Of a stretch of 64,000 nucleotides of DNA, positions 8,930 to 19,923 are shown piece after piece (the stretch's first letter is position 1; each line of letters starts with the position of its first letter). The notes under the pieces were generated by a model. It was not told where the DNA came from. It did not search any database and saw only the letters and a program-made list of their open reading frames with translations. Position numbers and translations under genes: made by a program. Origin of the DNA: Limnobaculum allomyrinae (GTDB taxonomy: Bacteria > Pseudomonadota > Gammaproteobacteria > Enterobacterales > Enterobacteriaceae); the NCBI RefSeq assembly GCF_016649425.1, contig NZ_JADRCR010000009.1:62001-126000 (forward strand). The letters run 5' to 3'.

Positions 8930-10378
8930 TTATTTTACCGGAATCACCGGCGCATTGACCGAACGTTCACCCAGTTTATTACCTATCAGGAAGGTAATAA
9001 TGCCGATGCTTAAGGCGGGAACAATAGGATGAAGGTCGAAAATTTGGATTTTGAGGGTGGCCAATACTGCGTAGCACAGGGCACCACAAACCATTGAGCA
9101 CAGTGCCCCCTGAGCATTAGCCCGTTCCCAATATAAGCCTAATACTAATGGCCACAGGAATACGGCTTCTAATCCACCAAAGGCTAACAGGTTCCACCAG
9201 ATAATCATTTCCGGTGGACGCCAGGCTGCCAGAATTAACAACAGCCCCAGAATAAAGGTCACGCTGCTTGATATGCGCGCCAGACGACGCTCATTACGGG
9301 CCTGTTCTGGTTTGAGGCTAAGATAGAGATCTTTGATTAATGTTGCCGATGACTGAAGCAACTGGGCATTAATGGTAGACATAATAGCTGCCAGCGGCGC
9401 GGCCAGAAAAATACCGGCAGCCATCGGCGGCAGAACTTTAATCATCAGCGTAGGGATCACCTGATCGGGAATGGTCAGGTCAGGCATTATTGCTCTTCCC
9501 AACGCACCCGCCAGATGCATGCTGAACATCAGAATCGCAACAATGATTGTTCCGATAATAATACCGCGATGTACTGCCTTACTGTCTTTATAGGCAATAC
9601 AGCGCACAGCCGTATGCGGCAAACCGATGACGCCAAAACACACCAGTATCCAGAAGGAAGCCATAAACGGCAGGGATAGAAAGTCGTCTGCACCGGTGGG
9701 TGATAACAGTTTAGGATCGATTTGTTGTAGTTTATCGACGGCGGTACCTAATCCTCCGGCTGCATAGATTACGGCAACCAGCAGCAAAATGGCACCAATC
9801 AACATCACCATTCCTTGCAGGGCATCGTTCAATACGCTGGCGCGAAAACCACCGAAAGCGGTATAGAGCGCAATAGTCACGCCAAATATTAACAGACCAA
9901 TGTCGTAAGGTACTCCGGCGGCTGTTTCCAACAGACGCGCACCACCGATAAACTGTACTGTCATTGCACCAATAAAGGCTAACAGCAAACTGATACTGGC
10001 GAACCAGACCAGCGTTTTACTTTGGTAACGGGCATACAGCACATCATTCAGCGTTACGGCATTGTAACGTCGGGCTAAGATGGCAAATTTCTTGCCTAAT
10101 ACGCCAAGTGACAGCCAAACCGCAGGCAACTGAATCATGGCTAACAGTACCCAGCCCAATCCATATTTATACGCAGCGCCGGGGCCACCGATAAATGAGC
10201 TGGCACTGATATAGGTAGCGGTCAGGGTCATTGCCAGAATAAAACCACCCATTGAACGGTCGCCAAGGAAATAGTCGTTAAGAAAATTTCCTTTCTGTCG
10301 TTTGGTATAGGCGTAAATCGACAGCCCAAACACCAGTACCAGATAGGCAACCAGTGGCAGTACGATATCAAGTTGCAT
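8930..10378 (-). CDS. panF: sodium/pantothenate symporter PanF
   Basis: Na+-coupled importer of pantothenate, the precursor of coenzyme A, in the sodium:solute symporter (SSS) family. The 482-residue protein has about 13 membrane segments, the SSS region GGFRASVLNDALQG and a short polar tail. ATG at 10378 (MQLDIV) matches the E. coli start. The reading frame stays open 33 codons further upstream, but that part overlaps yhdT in another frame and is an artefact. It overlaps yhdT by 11 bp, indicating translational coupling. Confidence 0.95.
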   Translation of the reverse strand: MQLDIVLPLVAYLVLVFGLSIYAYTKRQKGNFLNDYFLGDRSMGGFILAMTLTATYISASSFIGGPGAAYKYGLGWVLLAMIQLPAVWLSLGVLGKKFAILARRYNAVTLNDVLYARYQSKTLVWFASISLLLAFIGAMTVQFIGGARLLETAAGVPYDIGLLIFGVTIALYTAFGGFRASVLNDALQGMVMLIGAILLLVAVIYAAGGLGTAVDKLQQIDPKLLSPTGADDFLSLPFMASFWILVCFGVIGLPHTAVRCIAYKDSKAVHRGIIIGTIIVAILMFSMHLAGALGRAIMPDLTIPDQVIPTLMIKVLPPMAAGIFLAAPLAAIMSTINAQLLQSSATLIKDLYLSLKPEQARNERRLARISSSVTFILGLLLILAAWRPPEMIIWWNLLAFGGLEAVFLWPLVLGLYWERANAQGALCSMVCGALCYAVLATLKIQIFDLHPIVPALSIGIITFLIGNKLGERSVNAPVIPVK

Positions 10379-10613
10379 CGTTATTATCCTCCAGCGGAAT
10401 ATCCCGGAAGACAAAACGCACCATAAACCAGCATAAGAGAATAAAAACCAGAGGAACCAGCAGACAGGCCATCTCAAACCAGTGAGGTAATCCGGTTATT
10501 CCCTGTTGGGTGTCTGGCAGATAAGCCGCCAGCGTCCAGGCTATCAGATAGGCTATGGTTAGCCACACTGCCCAGCGCGCTTCTTTATGAGCCTGAAGAA
10601 AACGAGGATCCAA
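10368..10613 (-). CDS. yhdT: DUF997 membrane protein YhdT
   Basis: Small inner-membrane protein of unknown biochemical role, always next to panF. It has two hydrophobic segments around the conserved GLPHWFEMACLL stretch and ends RDIPLED. Candidate starts are ATG at 10625 and TTG at 10613. The TTG has TGGAG six bases upstream and gives 81 residues, close to the 80-residue E. coli protein beginning MD.RF.QAHKEAR, so I prefer it. It overlaps panF by 11 bp; a function linked to pantothenate uptake is inferred only from that. Confidence 0.85.
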   Translation of the reverse strand: MDPRFLQAHKEARWAVWLTIAYLIAWTLAAYLPDTQQGITGLPHWFEMACLLVPLVFILLCWFMVRFVFRDIPLEDNNDAT

Positions 10614-10763
10614 TATGTACTCCATCACGTTAAACAGTCAGAGGTTATGGGCCAAAGGATAGAATTGTACGGAAACGGATACGTTTGCCTAGGACTTTTT
10701 TGTGTTGCAAGAAAAACCAACAGTTTCGACAGATAGCAAGGAAGAGAAGATGCGCTTTAGGGT

Positions 10764-10793
10764 AGAAAAAAGGCCGATAATTATCGGCCTTTT
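10764..10793 (-). terminator. accBC terminator
   Basis: A fully palindromic 26-bp hairpin (AAAAGGCCGATAA and its complement) is followed on the minus strand by a T-run, about 20 bp after the accC stop. Confidence 0.85.
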
Positions 10794-10815
10794 CGGATGA
10801 GATGCTTCAGAAAAA

Positions 10816-12183
10816 TTACTTCTCCTGAATACCCAGCATTTTTTCCAGATAGTGAATGTTGGTTCCGCCTTTCTCGAATCCTTTGTCATTCATAATCCGC
10901 AGTTGCAGGCTAACGTTGGTTTTGATGCCATCGATGATCAGCTCAGCCAGCGCATTCTTCATGCGGGAAATGGCGACTTCACGGGTTTCACCATAAGCAA
11001 TCAATTTACCGATCATGGAATCATAGTATGGCGGTACGCTATAACCGGCATAGATATGAGATTCCCAGCGAATACCGAAACCGCCCGGAGCATGGAAACG
11101 GGTAATCTTGCCCGGAGAAGGCAGGAAGTTATCCGGATCTTCTGCGTTGATTCGGCACTCAATAGCATGACCATGCACCTGAACATCTTTTTGTTTGATA
11201 GACAGTTTTTGGCCATCTGCCACACGCAGCTGTTCTTTAATCAGGTCAACGCCGGTGATCATTTCGGTAACCGGGTGTTCTACCTGAATACGGGTGTTCA
11301 TCTCGATGAAATAGAACTCGCCGTTTTCATACAGGAACTCAAAGGTACCTGCACCACGGTAGCCGATTTCTACGCAGGCTTTAGTACAACGTTCACCGAT
11401 GCTGCGACGCAGTTCTTCAGTGATGCCAGGTGCTGGCGCTTCTTCAACCACTTTCTGGTGGCGACGCTGCATAGAACAGTCACGTTCTGCCAGATACACC
11501 GCATGGCCCTGGCCATCCGCCATAATCTGAATTTCGATATGGCGTGGGTTTTCCAGGAATTTTTCCATGTATACCATGTCGTTGTTGAAAGCCGCTTTGG
11601 CTTCCGCACGAGTCATGACAATGGATTCTTCCAGATCTTTGTCGCTACGCACTACGCGCATACCGCGACCGCCGCCGCCGCCGGAAGCTTTGATGATAAC
11701 CGGATAACCGATGCGCTTAGCCAGCTCACGGTTTCTTACCATATCATCATCCAGTGGGCCATCAGAACCAGGAACACAAGGAACCCCAGCTTTCTTCATG
11801 GCATGGATAGCGGAAACTTTATCACCCATCATACGAATGGTATCGGCTTTAGGGCCGATAAAGATAAAGCCAGAGCGCTCTACCTGTTCGGCAAAGTCTG
11901 CGTTTTCAGACAGAAAACCATATCCCGGGTGGATCGCATCGGCGCCGGTGATTTCGGCAGCGGCAATTAACGCAGGGATATTCAGATAACTTTTAACTGA
12001 CTGAGCAGGGCCGATACAAACGGTCTCATCTGCCAGCAGTACGTGTTTTAAATCGCGATCGGAGCTGGAGTGAACGGCGACAGTTTTAATGCCCAGTTCT
12101 TTACAGGCACGCAAAATACGCAGGGCGATTTCACCCCGGTTCGCGATAACCACTTTTTCGATTTTGTCCATTTTTTTAGACAT
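10816..12183 (-). CDS. accC: acetyl-CoA carboxylase, biotin carboxylase subunit
   Basis: Carboxylates the biotin on AccB with ATP and bicarbonate, the first half-reaction of malonyl-CoA and fatty acid synthesis. The 455-residue protein has the biotin carboxylase N-terminal domain ([12 protein letters not shown]), an ATP-grasp domain with the glycine-rich loop [14 protein letters not shown], the [19 protein letters not shown] signature and the [10 protein letters not shown] metal/catalytic segment. ATG at 12183 has GAGG six bases upstream; it adds a few residues relative to E. coli, and a second ATG four codons in is possible. It follows accB by 11 bp in one operon. Confidence 0.97.
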   Translation of the reverse strand: MSKKMDKIEKVVIANRGEIALRILRACKELGIKTVAVHSSSDRDLKHVLLADETVCIGPAQSVKSYLNIPALIAAAEITGADAIHPGYGFLSENADFAEQVERSGFIFIGPKADTIRMMGDKVSAIHAMKKAGVPCVPGSDGPLDDDMVRNRELAKRIGYPVIIKASGGGGGRGMRVVRSDKDLEESIVMTRAEAKAAFNNDMVYMEKFLENPRHIEIQIMADGQGHAVYLAERDCSMQRRHQKVVEEAPAPGITEELRRSIGERCTKACVEIGYRGAGTFEFLYENGEFYFIEMNTRIQVEHPVTEMITGVDLIKEQLRVADGQKLSIKQKDVQVHGHAIECRINAEDPDNFLPSPGKITRFHAPGGFGIRWESHIYAGYSVPPYYDSMIGKLIAYGETREVAISRMKNALAELIIDGIKTNVSLQLRIMNDKGFEKGGTNIHYLEKMLGIQEK

Positions 12184-12194
12184 AGCTCGCCTCG

Positions 12195-12653
12195 TTATTC
12201 AATGATGACAAGCGGCTCGTCAAATTCTACCGGCTGCCCGCTTTCTAACAGGATCGCTTTTACCACGCCTGATTTATCAGCTTCAATTTGGTTCATCATT
12301 TTCATCGCTTCAACGATACATAAGGTATCGCCAACAGAAACGGTTTGACCCACTTCAATAAACGCTTTTGCGTCCGGGCTCGGTGTACGGTAGAAAGTAC
12401 CAACCATTGGCGAGCGAACGATGTGGCCACTGATAGCCGCTGGTGCAGCGGCTTCAGCTGGCGCAGCAGCAACAGGTGCTGGCTGAGCAGCTGGTGCCTG
12501 AGGCAGGGCATATTGCTGCATTGGCATAGCATAACTACCAGCAACAGGGCCGCGGCTGATACGTACTGACTCTTCGCCTTCAGAGATTTCCAGCTCATTG
12601 ATGCCAGACTCTTCAACCAGTTCGATCAGTTTTTTAATTTTACGAATATCCAT
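12195..12653 (-). CDS. accB: acetyl-CoA carboxylase, biotin carboxyl carrier protein
   Basis: Carries biotin between AccC and the AccAD carboxyltransferase. The 152-residue protein has an N-terminal helical segment, a flexible Pro/Ala linker (about residues 48-73) and a C-terminal biotinyl domain. Biotin would be attached to Lys118 in EAMKMM. ATG at 12653 ([10 protein letters not shown]) is the family start; the frame is open further upstream but without homology. In E. coli this operon is autoregulated by AccB; that regulation is not visible from sequence here. Confidence 0.97.
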   Translation of the reverse strand: MDIRKIKKLIELVEESGINELEISEGEESVRISRGPVAGSYAMPMQQYALPQAPAAQPAPVAAAPAEAAAPAAISGHIVRSPMVGTFYRTPSPDAKAFIEVGQTVSVGDTLCIVEAMKMMNQIEADKSGVVKAILLESGQPVEFDEPLVIIE

Positions 12654-12693
12654 AGGTGTGATTCCGTATTCTCTTGTTACGTGGAATAAAAAG

Positions 12694-13137
12694 TTATTGC
12701 AAACGGCGCAGGGCAGCTTGCAGAGCAAAGTCATAACCGTCGGCACCGAGGCCACAAATCACACCCACTGCAATATCAGAAAGATAAGAGTGGTGTCTGA
12801 ATGGCTCACGAGCATGGACGTTAGACAGGTGGATTTCAATAAATGGAATATTGACGGCCAGCAACGCATCCCGAATGGCTACGCTGGTATGGGTAAACGC
12901 TGCCGGATTAATCAGAATAAAATCAACTGAGCCACGAGCTTGATGAATCGCATCAATAATCTCGTACTCGGCATTTGATTGCAGATGAGAAAACGCTACG
13001 CCTGAGCGCAGAGCTTCACTCTCTAATTTGGTCACGATGTCAGTCAGGGTCGTATGTCCATATTTATCAGGCTCACGCGTCCCTAACAGATTCAGATTAG
13101 GGCCATTTAACAGCAAAATGTGCGCTTTCTTCGTCAT
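12694..13137 (-). CDS. aroQ: type II 3-dehydroquinate dehydratase
   Basis: Dehydrates 3-dehydroquinate to 3-dehydroshikimate in the shikimate pathway. The 147-residue protein has the type II signatures: [15 protein letters not shown] with the catalytic Tyr a few residues on (KYG), the substrate loop [10 protein letters not shown], and [17 protein letters not shown] with the catalytic His. E. coli K-12 uses type I AroD, but many Enterobacterales place aroQ directly before accB as here. ATG at 13137 ([10 protein letters not shown]) is preferred over an upstream start at 13161, with GGAG upstream. Confidence 0.95.
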   Translation of the reverse strand: MTKKAHILLLNGPNLNLLGTREPDKYGHTTLTDIVTKLESEALRSGVAFSHLQSNAEYEIIDAIHQARGSVDFILINPAAFTHTSVAIRDALLAVNIPFIEIHLSNVHAREPFRHHSYLSDIAVGVICGLGADGYDFALQAALRRLQ

Positions 13138-13357
13138 TGTGCTGACATCTCCGGCAATCAAACAATAATCGGTAAAAATAACTCGATGTCAGCCAATTGT
13201 CACTCTTCTTCTTGTGAAATTGTATGAACGGATCAAATTAAAGTGCGCCATTATAACTATTTCGCCGAAATTAGCAGCTGTTTACTGGTCTTATCAGCGA
13301 AGATAGTTTAGGCGGTATCAGGCAAAGCCTTGGCAGAGAAGCCTTCTCGGGTCAAAA

Positions 13358-13972
13358 TTATTTGCCTCTTTGGTACTTTTCCCACCACTTTCTCAGCTTT
13401 TTATAGCGATATGCCAACAAGAATAGCGAGATTCCGGCATAGATCACCAGCTCCAGCGAGAGCACTTTAGTGGATAACAGGGCGTGTATTGGTGCCAGTA
13501 TTGCTACCACATAGATAAAGTTATGGATAGTTTGCCAGTTAGAGCCTAATTTTCGCTGGAAGTTCTGTGTTGAAGTCAGAGCCATTATCAATAATATTAA
13601 CCAACTGATAATACCCAGAATAAGGTAGTTACGTTTAATCAGCTCTTGTAATAGCAGAGAGATATCTAAACCCAGCTCTAAAACGCTGTAGCAAATCAAA
13701 TGTAAGGTTGCCCATGCAAAACACCATAACCCAAGCAGTCGTCGGCAGCGAATCAGTATGGGCTGATGAAGCATTTTGGCCAAAGGGGTTACTAACAGGG
13801 TTGCCAGCAATAGCTTGAGTGCCATTCTGCCGGTGTAATGTTGAATATCTTTTGCTGCATCAGCACTGAGCCACCCCTGATTAATGGAGAGTAGCAACCA
13901 CAGCAGCGGAATAAACGCCAACAGATGTAATATCAGTTTTAGCCATTTAATGTTTTCTGACCTGATTTTCAC
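13358..13972 (-). CDS. msrQ: MsrQ, heme-binding membrane subunit of the periplasmic methionine sulfoxide reductase
   Basis: Six-helix inner-membrane b-type cytochrome (YedZ) that passes electrons from the quinone pool to MsrP. The 204-residue protein has conserved histidines in membrane segments ([20 protein letters not shown]) and an Arg/Lys-rich C terminus. It starts with GTG overlapping the msrP stop codon (TAGTG), so the two are translationally coupled. The pair repairs oxidised periplasmic proteins. Confidence 0.94.
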   Translation of the reverse strand: MKIRSENIKWLKLILHLLAFIPLLWLLLSINQGWLSADAAKDIQHYTGRMALKLLLATLLVTPLAKMLHQPILIRCRRLLGLWCFAWATLHLICYSVLELGLDISLLLQELIKRNYLILGIISWLILLIMALTSTQNFQRKLGSNWQTIHNFIYVVAILAPIHALLSTKVLSLELVIYAGISLFLLAYRYKKLRKWWEKYQRGK

Positions 13973-14973
13973 TAAAAGTGGCTCCGTAAATCTAACCCTT
14001 GATAAAGTGAAGCAACCTGATCGCCATATCCGTTGAACAAGAGTGTGGGCTGACGTTTTACATCCAACAGTCCGCTACTACCAATAACGCGTTCCGTAGC
14101 CTGAGACCAGCGGGGGTGATCCACCTGAGGATTCACGTTGGCGTAAAATCCATACTCATCTGGCGCACCTAAATTCCAGGTGGTAGGTGGCTGCTGTTCC
14201 ACCAGTTTGATCTCCACGATGGATTTAATACTCTTAAAACCATATTTCCAGGGGACAATCAGTCGAACGGGAGCACCATTCTGATTTGGCAATGTTTTGC
14301 CGTATACCCCGACAGTTAATAGTGTAAGGGGATGCATGGCTTCATCCATACGCAAACCTTCAACATAGGGATAGTCAAGCCCCCCACCAATATAGCGGCT
14401 TTTTTGTCCCGGCATACTTTCCGGATCGTAAAGAGTCTGAAAGGCCACATAGCGCGCTTTGCTGGTTGGTTCTGCCAGTTTGAGTAGTTTGTTTAGTTCA
14501 AAACCGAGCCATGGAATCACCATTGACCAGGCTTCCACACAGCGCAGGCGATAAATACGCTCTTCCAGAGGAAAACGTTTAAGGATGTCGTCCATATCCA
14601 GCGTTATCGGTTTGGCCACTTCACCGCTGATACGAATTTTCCATCCTTCAGTTTTTAGCGTTCCGGCATTAGCGGCCGGATCGGCTTTATCCAGACCAAA
14701 TTCATAAAAATTATTGTATCCGGTGACTTTTTCTTCTGGTGTCAAAGGCAGGTTGGGGTGGTAGTTAGCGGATGGGGTAAATACCAGTGTTTTGCCTGCC
14801 GGAGTTTTAGGTTTGTTTCCACCGGTTAACCATGAGAGCAGTTCAGCCTGAGCGTGAAGAGGAAGCGCTAATGCAGCAGCACTGATGCCTAACGCCTGCA
14901 AAATTTTGCGGCGTTGATAAAACAGGTGCTCAGGTGTTACGGCGTTTTCAGTTAAGTGTGTTTTTCTGACCAT
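13972..14973 (-). CDS. msrP: MsrP, periplasmic molybdoenzyme methionine sulfoxide reductase
   Basis: Catalytic subunit that reduces R- and S-methionine sulfoxide in periplasmic proteins. The 333-residue precursor has a Tat signal with twin arginines ([11 protein letters not shown], then a hydrophobic stretch ending AQA). The sulfite-oxidase fold follows, with the molybdopterin cysteine in [15 protein letters not shown]. An in-frame TTG eight codons upstream is rejected in favour of ATG at 14973 (MVRKTHL). It is followed without a gap by msrQ. In E. coli, chlorine stress induces msrPQ through HprRS; no such regulator is next to it here. Confidence 0.95.
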   Translation of the reverse strand: MVRKTHLTENAVTPEHLFYQRRKILQALGISAAALALPLHAQAELLSWLTGGNKPKTPAGKTLVFTPSANYHPNLPLTPEEKVTGYNNFYEFGLDKADPAANAGTLKTEGWKIRISGEVAKPITLDMDDILKRFPLEERIYRLRCVEAWSMVIPWLGFELNKLLKLAEPTSKARYVAFQTLYDPESMPGQKSRYIGGGLDYPYVEGLRMDEAMHPLTLLTVGVYGKTLPNQNGAPVRLIVPWKYGFKSIKSIVEIKLVEQQPPTTWNLGAPDEYGFYANVNPQVDHPRWSQATERVIGSSGLLDVKRQPTLLFNGYGDQVASLYQGLDLRSHF

Positions 14974-15140
14974 GATAGATACTCTGTTAACAGACAATAT
15001 TACGGATGATTAGACAAATCATTGTCCCAATCGTCCTGTTTTTCCAGAAATTAGGATGGGAATATTCTTATCGAGGGAGAAAGATGATGGTTTGATTTAC
15101 CCCACCCAGAGACCGGTGGGGTATTATTTAAAGCGAAAAA

Positions 15141-16121
15141 TCAGGCGATACTTACCAGTACCCGGCCGGTAACTTTGCCTGATAATAAGTTCTCTGCCGT
15201 TGCAGGTACATCTTTCAGTGTGATTTCGCTGGTGGCTAACTGGTAGAAGTTTTCTGGTAGTAACTCTGCCAGACGTTTCCATGCCTCAATTCGACGCTCT
15301 GTCGATATCATGACGGAATCCACACCCTGTAAACGCACATTACGCAGAATAAATGGCATTACGGTAGTGGGGAGTTGGTACCCACCTGCCAGACCACAGG
15401 CAGCAACGGTTCCGTTATAATTCATTTGTGCGATAACTTTAGCCAGCAGATCGCCACCGGCAACATCTACGGCACCTGCCCAGCGCTGTTTTTCCAGTGG
15501 CTTAGCGGCTTCACTAAAACTCTCTCTTTCCAGTACATACTTCGCACCGAGAGATAACAGATATTCCGCATTATGTAAGCGCCCACTGACAGCGGACACC
15601 TGATAGCCCAGCTTATGCAGCAGGGCAACGGCAGTACTTCCTACGCCACCACTGGCTCCGGTAACCAATACTTCACCGCTCTCAGGTAAAACACCACCTT
15701 CTTCTAATGCCATGACACACAGCATGGCGGTCAGACCTGCGGTACCAATGATCATTGCTTTGCGCTGATCCAACCCTTCAGGCATAGGAACCAGCCAGTC
15801 AGCGTTAACGCGAGCGCGTTCCGCTAAGCCGCCCCAATGAGTCTCACCGACACCCCAACCAGTGAGTATGACATTTTGTCCTGGTGAAAAGCGTGGGTCG
15901 TCACTGCTATGAACGGTACCGGCGAAATCGATGCCGGGCACCATTGGAAAATTACGAATAATTTTTCCTTTACCGGTAATCGCCAATGCGTCTTTATAGT
16001 TGATGCTGGACCAGTTGATATCAACGGTAACATTGCCTTCAGGCAGCTGTTCGGAGGTGACACCCTTTACTGATGCCAGTGTTTGTCCATCTTGTTGTTC
16101 AAGAACCAGAGCTTTAATCAT
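15141..16121 (-). CDS. acuI: acrylyl-CoA reductase AcuI (YhdH)
   Basis: NADPH-dependent medium-chain reductase that converts acryloyl-CoA to propionyl-CoA and is thought to remove this toxic electrophile. The 326-residue protein has the GroES-like N-terminal domain (NYKDALAITGKG, FPMVPGIDFAGTV) and a Rossmann domain with VTGASGGVGSTAVALL. It lacks the zinc ligands of alcohol dehydrogenases, as the quinone-reductase subgroup does. ATG at 16121 (MIKALVLEQ) is the family start. It is divergent from csrD, the usual neighbour. Confidence 0.94.
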   Translation of the reverse strand: MIKALVLEQQDGQTLASVKGVTSEQLPEGNVTVDINWSSINYKDALAITGKGKIIRNFPMVPGIDFAGTVHSSDDPRFSPGQNVILTGWGVGETHWGGLAERARVNADWLVPMPEGLDQRKAMIIGTAGLTAMLCVMALEEGGVLPESGEVLVTGASGGVGSTAVALLHKLGYQVSAVSGRLHNAEYLLSLGAKYVLERESFSEAAKPLEKQRWAGAVDVAGGDLLAKVIAQMNYNGTVAACGLAGGYQLPTTVMPFILRNVRLQGVDSVMISTERRIEAWKRLAELLPENFYQLATSEITLKDVPATAENLLSGKVTGRVLVSIA

Positions 16122-16478
16122 TGTGTTTACTCTTATTCGAAAGTGAAGGGAGGTGAATGAAATAAGGGTCATATCATTCAGAGCAACTTAGCCATTGCCG
16201 TTATTATTCTCTTTTGTTGCGCAGGGGGCAATCGGTAAGGTGTGGGCTTTTGCTATGATGATCGAAATAAAAAAAAGCCATTATTAGCTATATTGCTATA
16301 TGTATAGAAAATGGCTATCACTTTTTGTAGATAAAAGAGTGTTTAAATCTTATTAAAATATGACGTTAAGTCTCGTGTTTTGATAAAGTCTGCTAGAATG
16401 TCAGTCAGTTAAGTTGCGATGTAGAGCATTTGTTCTGCAAATTTTGTATTGCTTTCCAGCAAATTAGAATAATTTACT
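16122..16478. other. intergenic region between acuI and csrD
   Basis: This AT-rich stretch of about 357 bp holds the divergent promoter regions of acuI and csrD. It has an imperfect inverted repeat (AGCCATT near 16274 with ATGGCT near 16311, flanked by A8 and T5), but I see no convincing -10/-35 pair, gene or known operator. Confidence 0.4.
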
Positions 16479-18422
16479 ATGGGAATGAGATTTACCGCCA
16501 GATTATCTATTTTTATTTCTTTATTAGTTTTTCTTACTATGATTTTGGCACTGATGACCAGTATGTTAAGTGTCTATTTTGTTGGTGAGGAAAAGATGGA
16601 GAAGCATTGGTATGCGCTTACTACAACGGTAGATCAGGCATTGATTTATCAATCTCCAGGCGTTTATGACCGTTGGCTTCCGGTGGTGATGTACGCCACA
16701 GGCGTGCACCATCTGGTGATTAAAGACGAAAAAGATAAAATCATTTATACCCATAGCAGTGATAATCGTCCCGGTTTTTGGGAAAGATTTCACACCCTTA
16801 GCGAGACCGATCTGGAATTACCTCAACATCCCGGTTATCGCATGCAGATCCTCTATGTTAATCCCATTCTCAGCACACTCTTTTCATTACCGATTCTGCT
16901 AGCCATTATCACGGTCATTGTTTTTATTGGTTTAGTTATGTTTTGGTGGATTCACTGGCTTAAACAGCAATTCAAAGGATTATTACTGTTGGAGGAGCGT
17001 TCCCAACGAATTTTAGCCGGAGAAAGAGAGGGCGCTGAAGTCTCTGATGAACATGAATGGCCCGTGAATACCAGTGCTGCGATTAACCGACTGTTGTCTG
17101 AGCTGAGTAATATGAGTAACGAACGGGTCAGGGTAGATAAGCTGATTCGATCGTTCGCCGCTCAGGATGCGCAAACCGGACTGAATAATCGTCTGTTTTT
17201 TGATAATCAATTGGCTACCCAGCTTGAAGAACCAAATGCCCATGGTGTCGTAATGATGATTCGCTTGCCTGAGTTGGAGTTGATGGCGAGCGAGCATGGC
17301 AAACAGGTGATTGACGATTTGCTGTATACACTGGTGAATATGTTATCGACCTTTATTATGCGCCATCCTGCGGCATTACTGGCGCGTTATTTCGACAATG
17401 ATTTCAGCGTAATGTTACCTCACCGCTCATTGAAAGAAGCTGACGCGATTGCCGCGCAATTGGTGAATGCGGTGGATATGCTACCGCTATCATCCGGCAT
17501 TGAAAAAGAGTCACTGATTCATATAGGTATTTGTCTTTACCACGTTGGGCAGACACCGGAACAGATTATGGATAATGCTGAGCAGGCTGCTCGTACCGCA
17601 GTATTACAGGGTGGTAACGGTTGGTTTATCTATGACAGTCAGGTAACCAGTACCGCCAGAGGCAGCGTTCGTTGGCGGACTTTGTTAGAACAGATGCTGG
17701 ATAAAGGTGGGCCGGATATTTATTACAAGCCTGCGGTAACGGTGAAAGGTGAATTGAATCATCGGGAGATACTGCTTCGCATCCATGATGGTAATGATGA
17801 ATTACAGCCCGCAGAATTTATGCCGTTGATACAGCAGTTTGGCCTGACCGAACGCTTTGACCGTTTAGTATTGAGTAAAACACTGCCTTTGCTCGATCGC
17901 TGGCCCAATGACACTATCGCCGTATCGGTAACGGTCGACTCTCTGCTTAAACACTCTTTTCAGGTGTGGTTGCGGGATAATCTGTTGGAAAAAGAAAAAT
18001 CGTATCGTAAGCGAATAATATTTGAACTTGCAGAGGCAGATGTTTGTCAATATAGCGATCGTTTACGTCCGGTGATTCGATTACTGCATCTTCTGGGATG
18101 TCGTTTAGGCATTGTTCAGGCGGGATTGACGGTAGTCAGCACTATTTATATTAAGACCATGCCTATTGAAGTGATCAAACTTCATCCGGGGTTGGTGCGT
18201 AATATCGATCGACGTCCCGAGAATCAACTATTTGTTGATAGCCTTATCTGCGCCTGCGAAGGAACAAATGTGGTGGTGATGGCTGCGAGTGTAAGAACTC
18301 ATCTCGAATGGGAAACCCTGTGTTCCCGTGGGATTGGCGGTGGTCAGGGTGAGTTTTTTGCCTCGCCGGTGTTGATTCCACCTCCTAAAGAGAAAAATAG
18401 TGGTAAAAATCGTCATTATTAA
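16479..18422 (+). CDS. csrD: RNase E specificity factor CsrD
   Basis: Inner-membrane protein that makes the small RNAs CsrB and CsrC susceptible to RNase E decay, so it acts on the CsrA carbon-storage network. The 647-residue protein has two membrane segments (about 8-34 and 130-160) around a periplasmic domain, a HAMP-like linker, then degenerate GGDEF and EAL domains. The GGDEF site reads FDNDF and the EAL motif reads EILL, both non-catalytic, as expected for CsrD. The blocks SFAAQDxxTGLNNRLFFDNQLAT and GNxWxIYD match the family. It lies upstream of mreB as usual. Confidence 0.94.
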   Translation: MGMRFTARLSIFISLLVFLTMILALMTSMLSVYFVGEEKMEKHWYALTTTVDQALIYQSPGVYDRWLPVVMYATGVHHLVIKDEKDKIIYTHSSDNRPGFWERFHTLSETDLELPQHPGYRMQILYVNPILSTLFSLPILLAIITVIVFIGLVMFWWIHWLKQQFKGLLLLEERSQRILAGEREGAEVSDEHEWPVNTSAAINRLLSELSNMSNERVRVDKLIRSFAAQDAQTGLNNRLFFDNQLATQLEEPNAHGVVMMIRLPELELMASEHGKQVIDDLLYTLVNMLSTFIMRHPAALLARYFDNDFSVMLPHRSLKEADAIAAQLVNAVDMLPLSSGIEKESLIHIGICLYHVGQTPEQIMDNAEQAARTAVLQGGNGWFIYDSQVTSTARGSVRWRTLLEQMLDKGGPDIYYKPAVTVKGELNHREILLRIHDGNDELQPAEFMPLIQQFGLTERFDRLVLSKTLPLLDRWPNDTIAVSVTVDSLLKHSFQVWLRDNLLEKEKSYRKRIIFELAEADVCQYSDRLRPVIRLLHLLGCRLGIVQAGLTVVSTIYIKTMPIEVIKLHPGLVRNIDRRPENQLFVDSLICACEGTNVVVMAASVRTHLEWETLCSRGIGGGQGEFFASPVLIPPPKEKNSGKNRHY

Positions 18423-18587
18423 CTCTGAAATATTGATGATTTTCACGTAGAATAGCGTTCCCTACTTATTGGTTTCCGTTTGCCTGTATCAACAATACGT
18501 GTAAATCATTAAATCAAGTGGAAAAGTTTATGTGGCGTGTGTTTGGTTGAGGTTGAGCCCAACATGCGTATTGAGCTCACGTTGGAT

Positions 18588-18612
18588 GCGTTCATTAAAT
18601 GAACGCTTTTTT
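18588..18612 (+). terminator. terminator or attenuator between csrD and mreB
   Basis: GCGTTCATT and AATGAACGC pair across a minimal loop and are followed by six T, an intrinsic terminator about 80 bp upstream of mreB. A six-codon open frame (18530-18550) and competing short hairpins precede it, so it could be an attenuator for mreBCD as well as the csrD terminator. Confidence 0.7.
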
Positions 18613-18643
18613 GTGCCTTGTAGCCGTCCTTCGTGGTTGGTAA

Positions 18644-19735
<1,092 letters not shown>

Positions 19736-19879
19736 TTTCATTTTTGTTCTCTTTCTCTGACAGTGATTGTTCTATAAGAAGCAACCGGTTACCGGGAACA
19801 TTATTATAATGCCGCCCGGTTCTGACTTGCAGAACGTCACTGTAGTGTAAGCACAGATAGAAATTAAGTTGTCCCTGCC

Positions 19880-19900
19880 AGAAGGGGTCGCGCCCCTTCT
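19880..19900 (+). repeat. intercistronic hairpin between mreB and mreC
   Basis: A perfect 8-bp inverted repeat (AGAAGGGG, 5-nt loop, CCCCTTCT) ends eight bases before the AAGGA ribosome site of mreC and is followed by the palindrome TTGTCGACAA. With no T-run it is unlikely to terminate. It may protect or process the mRNA, or set the MreB:MreC ratio. Confidence 0.6.
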
Positions 19901-19923
19901 TGTCGACAAGGATAATGCAATTT

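Noticed and set aside
10852-11970. A 372-codon open frame antisense to accC
   Set aside because: It lies wholly within the well-conserved biotin carboxylase gene, has no family motif, and arises from codon bias of accC.
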